Shown: positions 55,731 to 64,000 of the stretch, in pieces
How the letters are laid out: each line of letters opens with the position of its first letter
Position numbering within the stretch: the stretch's first letter is position 1
Assembly: GCA_030063045.1 (NCBI GenBank)
Contig: JAQSEB010000016.1
Coordinates: 1,364,001-1,428,000 of the forward strand
Direction of reading: 5' to 3'
Source: Pratylenchus scribneri
Taxonomy: Eukaryota > Nematoda > Chromadorea > Rhabditida > Pratylenchidae
Length of the DNA: 64,000 bases
Translations under genes and position numbers: made by a program
The notes under the pieces: model-generated
Told to the model about the DNA's origin: nothing
The model's input: the letters and a program-made list of their open reading frames with translations, nothing else
Database searches by the model: none

Positions 55731-55736
55731 TATAAA
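55731..55736 (+). promoter_or_regulatory. TATA box of the secreted SPRY-like gene
   Basis: TATAAA about 97 bp before the ATG, with a pyrimidine-rich likely start region 25-35 bp downstream (CTCATTCATCC). A homopolymer of about 18 C at 55775-55792 lies in the presumed 5' UTR. Confidence 0.5.
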
Positions 55737-55827
55737 TTCTAATCTCTCATTCATCCACTTCATTCAATCTATTGCCCCCCCCCCCCCCCCCCATATTCAT
55801 TCCCTAGAAAATTTATTCATAATTAAA

Positions 55828-58800
55828 ATGATAAAACCCTTTTCATCAACTTCTATTCTGCTGTTGGTCATTTTGTCAATTTCGCTATTGATTTGCAACA
55901 ATGTGAATGGCATGCATCCGGCGGCTAGCCCCTCACATCCTCAACATGCTTCTGCTGGTTCAGGCACCTCACATACTCAGCCGATTTATGGTTCAAATGA
56001 TGAGGTAATTTTTATTGCTACCAATTTTTTGCTAGCTAATTATTGCGGTTGGTTGCCACACTGCTTAGAACCTAAGCCGATTTTTTTAAATTTCATAGGG
56101 CTAAATTGTGTATATTTAAGCAGAGTTCGCATCTGCTGCCCCGATTTTTCAGATTTGATTCTGGTTTTTAATTTGTTTGCTGAATTTGTCATTATTCAAT
56201 AAAATTATTAAATTTAAAATATTTTAGCTTCATTCATTTTTGTTTTAAATTTTTCCCTATATTTCTATCTGAAATATTCGGTTACACACAGAGCTGTGCT
56301 TTTTATAAATCTCGACTCCGACTCCGGACTCCGACCTTTCAAAAATTTAGCTCCGACTCCGGACTCCGGGTTTTCCAATTTTTGACTCCAACTCCGGATC
56401 CGGAGTCGTTCTAAAACTCGACTCCGACTCCGGAGTTTGACCCCTCAGAAAATTTTTTTATTAACTTCGATTTGGCTCCAGGGCATTTTTGTGTAAAATT
56501 AACATCTATTTCCGAAAATGTTATAATTTCGGTACGAAAATTTCAATTTTAGTCAAAATAAACTAAAAAATTTAATTTTAAAAAATTGAAAAGGGAAATT
56601 TTTTTTAAAATTAAGTAAAAAATACAATTTTTTTAAATAAAAATCCGGAGTCGGACCCAGCTTTGGTTACAAAACAAAAATCTTATGTTCAAATTCAAAA
56701 TATTAAAGAGGCAAAAATATGAATTTAAAAGAATTTAGGAAATCGATTTTCAATGAGTTTTAATTAAACACTTTTACTTAATTTTGATACAAAATTGAAT
56801 TTTTAATGTAATTTGTCTGAATTTTTATAAATCGATGAGAATTCTAGTTAAAATTAAAAAAATAGAAAATAAAAACCTAATTTATAAGATGTTAGATTTT
56901 TGTATAATAATTTGTCTGATTTTACTTTTGAATCAATTGAATTAATAAAAACCAGAAATTATGAAAATGATAATATTAATCTAAAAATCTAAACTCAAAT
57001 AAAAAAATATGAATTTAAGCATGTTGAAGAGATTTATCCAAATTAATTATTTGCTTTTTAATTCCTAATTTTTTAACAATTTCAGAATAGCGATGAATTC
57101 GTATTTAAAGCTCTGGGTGGTAGAGTGGAAGTGGACAAAAATATGAATACATACACATTAAAAAGTGGGCAATTTAAATTTTAACCTGAATATAATTATA
57201 GTAATTAATAAATGTTTTTATACTTATCGGTTAACCATCAAATATTTGAAATTTTTTTTTGTAATTTTGATTAAATTTTTCACTTTAGTATATCAAACTG
57301 TTGTTTTCTATTTTTAAAAAATAATGAGATGAGCAGTTTTTTATCTGATTGATTAAATTTTTGTAAAAAATGAATTCTTGAAATACTTTTTTTTGACTAA
57401 AATTTATATAAAAATATTTCAACATTTTATAAAAAGATAAATGTTTTATACTAATTTTTAATTTATATATATAAATCATATTTACAGATAAACAAGCATC
57501 TATTCAGGCGAAAGTACCATTCAAGGTTGTTTTTGAGGGAAACGAAATAAAATACTTTGAAATGAAGCCCTTGAAAATTGAAAGGTAATATAATAAATAA
57601 ATTAAATAAATTAAATAAATTAAATAAAATAAATAAATAAATTAATAAATAAATAAATAAATAAATAAATAAATTAAATAAATAAATAAATAAATTAAAT
57701 AAATTAAATAAATTAAATAAATTAAATAAATTAAATAAATTAAATAAATTAAATAAATTAAATAAATTAAATAAATTAAATAAATTAAATAAATTAAATA
57801 AATTAAATAAATTAAATAAATTAAATAAATTAAATAAATAAATTAAATAAATTAAATAAATAAATTAAATAAATTAAATAAATTAAATAAATTAAATAAA
57901 TAAATAAATTAAATAAATTAAATAAATTAAATAAATTAAATAAATTAAATAAATAAATAATTTATTCGGAAAAAAATTATTCATAGTTCTTTAGAATCAT
58001 TTAATCAATAACTCTTTAAAACAAGTATATTTTTCCAAATATAACAATATTTGCTAAAATAATATAATAATAATTTATTTCTATTTAAGCAAAGAATTAT
58101 TTGAAATTGGGTTCAATGGAATTAATCGTACTCACCTAGGATTGATTTTTACTTATTTAAATACGCCGACATCTGTGACCTTGAATGGCACCTATGGATC
58201 CGGTTTCTGTCATTTCAATGGAAAAATTTACGCTTTTTACAGGGAAAACAAGCAAATTCTTAAAAGTTTGTTTTTATTCTATTAAATACTCTCAATAATC
58301 AATTTTAATCCTGTTTAAGTTGAAGATCAAACGGCAGATTTGCGGACTTATTTTGCTGAAGATCAACTATTTCCGTTTGTTCATTTGTTTGGGGAAGGAA
58401 CAAAAGTGAAAATGCAAAAAGGAACTCCGCCATTCTTGGAAGAAATCGAATATGAAATCGGCAAACATTATCCAAGAGTAACTTTTAAAATAATATATTA
58501 AAAATAAGTTTATCCGCATTTATATGTTAATCAATAATGATTTTTTTCAATCGAATTTGATTCTGTTTTTTAAGCACATTCTAGTTATTGTATAGCCTTG
58601 ATATATAGCTTATGGAATTCTTCAGTTTCGAATTTATTTTAAAGATTCAATTTCAAATTAATTTGAACAGTTCAAATTAATTTGAACAGTTTATATCTAA
58701 GTTATGACCAACTGAAATTTCGGGTTTTAAACCGGTTCAGTTAGATAGGCCTAGTGCTGTGTTTAGACCAGTAGAATGTGCTTGGGATAGGGATAGGCTA

Positions 58801-61800
58801 TAAGATTAGGGTTAGAAAAAAATTAATACAATCGTATGTCTACAAATTGAAATATTCCCATTTTTCCTAATCACAATGTCTGCCACTATACTATTTCTGG
58901 TCAGAGGAGTAATTCAGAATAGGCTAAAATCAAAATCGTTGCGACATTTATATTTAGTTCAATGGGATTGGTTCAGAATAAAACGAATTATAAAATATGA
59001 AAATAGTTCATTTGATGTAACATGTAACATCCAATTTTAACATTAAACTAAACCAGAATAAATTATAAATGAATTAATATACATTTTGATAAGATTTATC
59101 ATTATCCAATATCCGTAAAAATAGTTTGCATAAATTAAAACATTTTTCTGAACTGTTTTTTTTTGTGAACCGATCGGGGTGAGCGATAGCGCATTCGAAA
59201 GAACACAAAAAACTGGGGCGATCTGGGTAAGGATGAAAATCTAAGACTTCATCAAATCTTAGATTTTAAATATTAGATTTTTTGTCTATTCTCTATTTTT
59301 ATATGATTTTTTATTTCGGCCAAATTGATGCCCAATCCCTATACGGAGCCGCTAGCGCAGCTCATGACTGGTCATCATGGCCCTGACCTTAACCTAACCC
59401 TATAAACCCTAATCCGAAGCCCTAAAACTACAAAAATAGCCATAAATTTTTTATTTTTGAGTTTTATGTGAAATCAATGACATAATCAGACTCGACTCAT
59501 CGAGGCGCGTCGAGGCGCGTCGATTAAGCTATAATTCGACCGAATAAAAATTTCAAAAATTTTTCGAGTTCCGACCCAAAGGGGGACCTTCACTTTTTCA
59601 TTTTTCGCGACTCTACAACTTTTTAACCAGACTTCCAATGCTCTATCGAATGAGCTAGCCCACACCCCCGATCGGTGGGCAAATAAAAGAGAGCGTATAC
59701 ATCCCCGAATAATCCAATTTCTTTTTTAATTGTTATTTTCGTAATTTTTAACAATTTCAGATTGGTGAATTCCTATTTCGATCGTTTGCTGCAAAAATGG
59801 CGGAAATGGAAAATAAGTATACATTCACATTAAAAGGTGAGTATAATTAATTTATTTTTTATTATCATAGTCCAACAAAAAATAAAATGTCTATTTTATT
59901 TTTTGTTTTAATTTTAATGATACCTAGTTGATTTTGGTTTTTTTTAAAGAAACCAAAATTCAAATGATTTAGCATTTTAAAAAAATTTTTATTGCTATAT
60001 ATTTGCATTTGAATGTTAAAATTCATATTTTCAGATTCATCCGCACTTCTTGAATCGAATCAACCGTTCGTTATTTATTCGGCTAAGAAAATACAATATT
60101 TTGAATTTGTGCTGAAGGTGAAAAGGAGGTAAAATAATATTTGCAAAAAATTATTCGACTTCAAAATTTATTTATTAAGCCAAAAACCGTTTGAGATTAA
60201 GTTAGCGGGAGAAAAAGATAGCACTGATAACTATGTTTACAAATTGGAAGCTGAAATCAATGAACCCTTTGGATGCGGCCTCTTTTATCGTGATGATGGA
60301 AAAATTTTCCGTTTTTACAAGCAACATGATAAAATTTCGAGTTTGTTTTTTTTATAACCAATTAAAAAACAAATCCCACTATTCAAATAGTTTTTGATAT
60401 AACAAAAGATTGGCACAAATTTAAAAAGGATGAATTATGGCCGACGGTTTCCTTGGAAGGAAAAGGAACAAAAGTGAAAATGCAAAAAGAAGGAACTCCG
60501 CCAACCGTGGAAGAACTCGAGCATGAAATCCGCAAAGCAGCAGAAACTTCGGGCGATTCAGATGTATTTTTAAATTTTATCTCAAAATAATATATTTTAA
60601 AAAATTAGGCGTTTTTTTTTTGTTATAAATCTGAGTTAATTTTGGATGCTAATATTTTCAGGTTACAAAAATCGTGAAAATATGTGCCTAAAAATTTAAA
60701 AAAAGGTCAAAATAAGTCAAAAAATAAACCGTTTAAAAGGCAAAAATTGACATTAAAATTTATTCAAAATACAAAAAAAATTGAAATTAATTATATAATT
60801 CATTAACGCTACGACAATTCTGGATAAAAAATCAAAAATAAATATTTTATCAAAAAAATACGACTTAAACAATAATTATAATCTATTTAACCATATAACA
60901 TTTATATCTAAAGTTTCATAGAGCTGAATTATATAATTTAAAACTGTTTTTTATGCATTTTTTTTTGTTCGAAAATGAAAAAAAGCAAACTTCTAAAGTT
61001 AGATTAGAATATAATGATTGTTTAAATTTTTGGTTTTGAATGAATTGAGTTATATATAAACCAGAATGTGAAAATGGTTTAAATTGGTTTAACATCCAAT
61101 TAACATTAAATTAAATCCGAATAATAAAAAATTAATTGCTTTTTAATTGCAATTTATTGTAGTTTTTTTAAAAATTTCAGAATAATGATGAATTAATGTT
61201 TCACCCAGTGCATAATCCTAATGTGGAAGTGGAAAACAATAAGAATACAATTATAATCACATTAAAAGGTGGATTAAACAATTTATCAATTTTTATTTAA
61301 AATTAGGGTTGCTCCCCGTCCCCGTCGAAAGCGAACGGCGAACCCCGGCAGGGATTCCCCGATGATTTTGGGCCTCACCCCCGTCCGCAAATTTCCATCC
61401 CCGTCAACCCCCGTCCCCGAATGCTCACACCCCGCGGGATTACGGGGTTGAATATGCACCACATATTATTGGATATTTCGAAGAAAATTGGATACTATAA
61501 GAAAATTTTGGCCAAACTTTTGTAGTTTTTTTTTTAAATTTTTAGTAAAAATTTTGCGCTACGCGGCCATTTTTGTGTCAAGATTTTATTTTTTAGTGTA
61601 AATTTTTGCCGGACTACATTTTAGACTGAAATTTTTCGCCTTACGGCTATTTTTTATACTTAAAGATTTTCCGGTAAAACAGTCGGTCAAATTTTGGTTG
61701 TAATAGCAAATTTGGACCATGTTTAACTGGCGCCAAAAAAATTCGAATGATCCAGAAGCAGTGGCGTAGCCAGAGGGAGGAAGTGAGGGGAAATCACCCT

Positions 61801-63270
61801 CTCGAAATGAAATCGAGAAGGAAAAATTGTTTAAAAAAAGTCAAAAAAATTTTGACGCTAGTGACAAGAATGGACTTTTTGAAAAATTTTTTTCAAAGTC
61901 ATGAAATGATAAACCAATCGATTCGTCTCGACGAGCAAGACATGAAAATGTTATTGATTTCGCATAAAACTCAAAAGTAACAGAGTTATAGTTGCGCAAA
62001 GGAAATATGGATTGGAACTGCTCCGGTGGGCATTTCAGAGTGGACTCCTCCGTGTGCTCCGCCTCCGCGCGACCAGACGAGCTTGGCGGCTCGCTTCGCT
62101 CGCCAAGCGCTTGTCCAGTTCCCGCGCTTTGGTGACGCACACTCCGGAGTCCACTCTTACATTCCTCCGCAGTTCCAACACATTCCAGCGAGACTTAGAA
62201 AAAATTCATTTTCAAAAAGTCCATTCTTGTCACTAGTGCCAAAATTTTTGTTTTTCGCACTCGCGCCTTTCAGCGTTGGCATAATTTATTTTTTTCCATT
62301 TCAAAAGTGAACTTTTCGTCGAAAAATGTATAAATTTTAAAATTTTTCTGTATATTTTTGCTTATAATTAATGATTTTTGCAAAAATACACCCTTAAAAT
62401 CCAATTTTTTAAAACTTCCTCCCTCTGAAATTAAAAAAATTTTTGAGATGCCCCCTCCAAAAATGAAATTTCTATCTAAGCAATTGCCCAAGAGGAAGAA
62501 ACGTGAAACCTGCCCCGGGTCGGGGGAACAACCCTATTTAAGATACAACAAAAATAAAATATTTCTTTTTATTTTTGTTTTAAATTTTATTTTGAGTACT
62601 AAAATTTTGATGATTTAAATTTTTTGTGATATTGTCTAATAAAAGCAGAGAAAAAACTAATTGATTTTTATTGTTAAATTTTCTTATTTTCAGATTCATT
62701 CCACATTCTTAGATCGGATAAAGATAAGCCGCTCATTATCCCCCCGCAAAAGAAAATTGAATATTTTGAATTTAAGCTGTTGGCAAAAGGGAGGTAAAAA
62801 TATTCGCAAAAAAAATCATTCGAATTCAAAATTTACTCTTTAAGCAATGAATCACTTTACTTTGGCTTAGAAAGTGTTGATAAAAAGAAAAATGGATATG
62901 AACCCAAGATGAAAATTTCTCGCGGATTTGATGAAACTGAAATCAATGATTTCTTTGGATGCGGCTTGTTTAATCAAGATGGAAAAATTTTCAGTTTTTA
63001 CAAAAAAAATAATCAAATTTTTGGTTTGTTATATTTTTTGTAATTAATTTAAAAAATCCCCCAATAATTTAATTAGTTGATGATATAACAGAGGCAAAGC
63101 ACCGGTTTGAACAGAGAGGATTCGCACCGTTTGTTACGTTGTCTGGCATTGGTACAAAAGTGGAAATGCAAAAAGGGACTCCACCAACCGTGGAAGAACT
63201 CGAGCAGGAAATCCGCAAACTTTATCCAGCACCAGCAGAAACTTCAGCCGTTTCAGCAGATGTATTTTAA
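55828..63270 (+). CDS. Secreted protein with three tandem SPRY-like domains, 13 exons
   Basis: Exons: 55828-56004; 57086-57164, 57488-57584, 58090-58265, 58320-58477; 59761-59836, 60035-60128, 60180-60340, 60391-60563; 61181-61268, 62694-62793, 62845-63023, 63077-63270; about 583 residues. Exon 1 encodes a signal peptide (ILLLVILSISLLICNNVNG) and a His/Ser/Pro-rich stretch. The rest is three four-exon cassettes of 170-185 residues, each entered and left in phase 0 with internal phases 1-2-1. Each repeats KIxYFEFKLL...FGCGLF..DGKIFSFYK...PFVTLSG.GTKVEMQKGTPP, which follows the SPRY/B30.2 strand order. Cyst nematodes secrete many single-SPRY effectors (SPRYSECs), a possible relationship. Cassettes 1 and 2 each have a nearby read-through stop (58501, 60590), so shorter forms are possible. 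Confidence 0.72.
56291..56667. mobile_element. Degenerate hAT-type MITE in intron 1
   Basis: Left end CAGAGCTGTGC, right end GACCCAGCTTTG, with flanks GTTACACA and GTTACAAA (7 of 8 match). The left part is a run of GACTCCGACTCCGG-type repeats, answered at the right by CCGGAGTCGG. Confidence 0.6.
57590..57965 (+). repeat. AAATTAAAT/AAAT microsatellite
   Basis: About 375 bp of AAATAAATTAAAT units with switches between 4-bp and 9-bp periods, in intron 3 of the secreted gene. Confidence 0.95.
59440..59600. repeat. Fragment of the fold-back family of 29642-30312
   Basis: Shares GAGGCGCGTCGA, ATAATTCGACCGA, TTTTTCGAGTTC and GGGGGACCTTCAC in the same order as one arm at 30000-30150. Lies between cassettes 1 and 2. 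Confidence 0.65.
61305..62535. mobile_element. Nested non-coding elements between exons 10 and 11
   Basis: The outer ends AGGGTTGCTCCCCGTCCCCG and CGGGTCGGGGGAACAACCCT are imperfect inverted repeats. Nested within is a fold-back element at about 61850-62235 with ends TGACGCTAGTGACAAGAATG and CATTCTTGTCACTAGTGCCA, related to 29642-30312. Several ORFs cross it but none resembles a gene. Confidence 0.6.
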
Positions 63271-63429
63271 AATTTTTTCTTAAAATAATATATTTATAAA
63301 AAAGTAGGCTTTTATCCGTAATTTTTCGTTATGAATCATCCTAGGTAAGTAAAAATTCAGAAAATCACTTACTAGAATTTATTTTGTGTGCCCAGTCATT
63401 AGAGAATTGGGTACTTTTGCAGTTTACAG

Positions 63430-64000
63430 TAGTGTGCGGCAAATGGGTTTTACCGAGACCGAGACCGAGATATCTCGGGAAAACGAGATCTCGGAATATC
63501 TCGGTTTTTTCAAAAAATGACCGAGACGATACCGAGACCGATATCTCGGTAATATCTCGGTCTCGGGATATCTCGGTCGGAAAAAAACGAGATCTCGCCG
63601 AGATACCGAGATTTTTAAAAAAAAATTTAAAACTGTTTAAAATAGAATCTAAATTATTTCATTTATAATTTATACATTTTATTAAAAAAAACGAAAATAA
63701 AATAAAGCAATAATCTTGTTTCAACTCAAATAATATTCCAAAAATAATAAATAAAGAGGAAATAAAATAACAATGCAAAAAATTGTTCAAATAAATTAAT
63801 TTCATAAAATTTCAATATTTGTAATTAATTATTGGCAGTGTCTTATTTAAAAATACAAGTTTTTCGGCTGTATCCGGATTCAATCTTGACCGGCGATAAT
63901 CAAAAACATCATTGGCAACCGAAAAAGTTTCTTCGCTGGGCACTGAAGTTGCGGGAATGGATAAATGACGGCGCACAATTGGGCACAAAATTGGAAATTC
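63430..64000 (-). mobile_element. Second short hAT element, reverse orientation, cut by window end
   Basis: Begins TAGTGTGCGGCAAATGGG, matching the right end of the 53583-54808 copy, followed by dense GAGATATCTCGG-type subterminal motifs. The coding strand is minus. The other end lies beyond the window. Confidence 0.85.
63812..64000 (-). CDS. hAT dimerisation-domain protein, partial
   Basis: Minus-strand frame ending TGA at 63812 and open to the window edge. It reads [35 protein letters not shown] and [14 protein letters not shown], about 90% like the 54-kb copy. Both copies keep the frame without stops, which argues against simple decay of a deletion derivative. Upstream residues cannot be seen. 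Confidence 0.75.
   Translation of the reverse strand, partial: EFPILCPIVRRHLSIPATSVPSEETFSVANDVFDYRRSRLNPDTAEKLVFLNKTLPIINYKY

Overview
The window looks like a nematode nuclear chromosome: AT-rich, intron-dense genes with TTTCAG-type acceptors, an env-bearing BEL/Pao retroelement of the nematode Cer7/Tas kind, and many intronic MITEs. A secreted SPRY-like gene and a second SPRY-like exon make a tylenchid plant parasite (cyst-nematode-like) attractive, but that is inference. All gene models were assembled by eye from splice sites, phase and family similarity.

Layout. (1) 43-10713: a complete, minus-strand BEL/Pao element with LTRs that look identical and a 5-bp target duplication. It carries gag-protease-RT-RNase H, an integrase frame fused to a phlebovirus-G2-like envelope region, a small third ORF, and a tRNA-Lys-5'-half-like stretch where the primer binding site should be. 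(2) 11059-20946 (+): a 14-exon GTPBP1/2-family GTPase; its fourth intron holds a complete PIF/Harbinger transposon with transposase and Myb/SANT-like protein. (3) 21851-32187 (+): a 13-exon tubulin polyglutamylase of the TTLL5 type, its introns filled with minisatellites and fold-back elements. (4) 32188-34622: satellite arrays interrupted by 685 bp of foreign DNA whose reading frames need UGA=Trp (mollicute-like). (5) 34623-40098 (-): a 12-exon synaptotagmin-type double-C2 gene; its largest intron contains bacterial-looking coding scraps (DnaJ-like, IleRS-like) and an unexplained 498-codon ORF. (6) 40099-52688: gene-poor DNA with a 20-copy 60-bp satellite and smaller repeats. (7) 52689-55827: an SPRY-like terminal exon, a short hAT element encoding only the transposase dimerisation domain, and a repeated promoter-proximal block. 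(8) 55828-63270 (+): a secreted protein built from three tandem copies of a four-exon SPRY-like cassette. (9) 63430-end: a second, opposite-facing copy of the short hAT element.

The GTPase, glutamylase and synaptotagmin are ordinary cellular genes with no evident shared pathway. The interest lies in the mobile and foreign material: a possibly infectious-type retroelement, a repressor-like hAT family, an exon-cassette array making a secreted protein, and prokaryote-like inserts in a satellite array and an intron.
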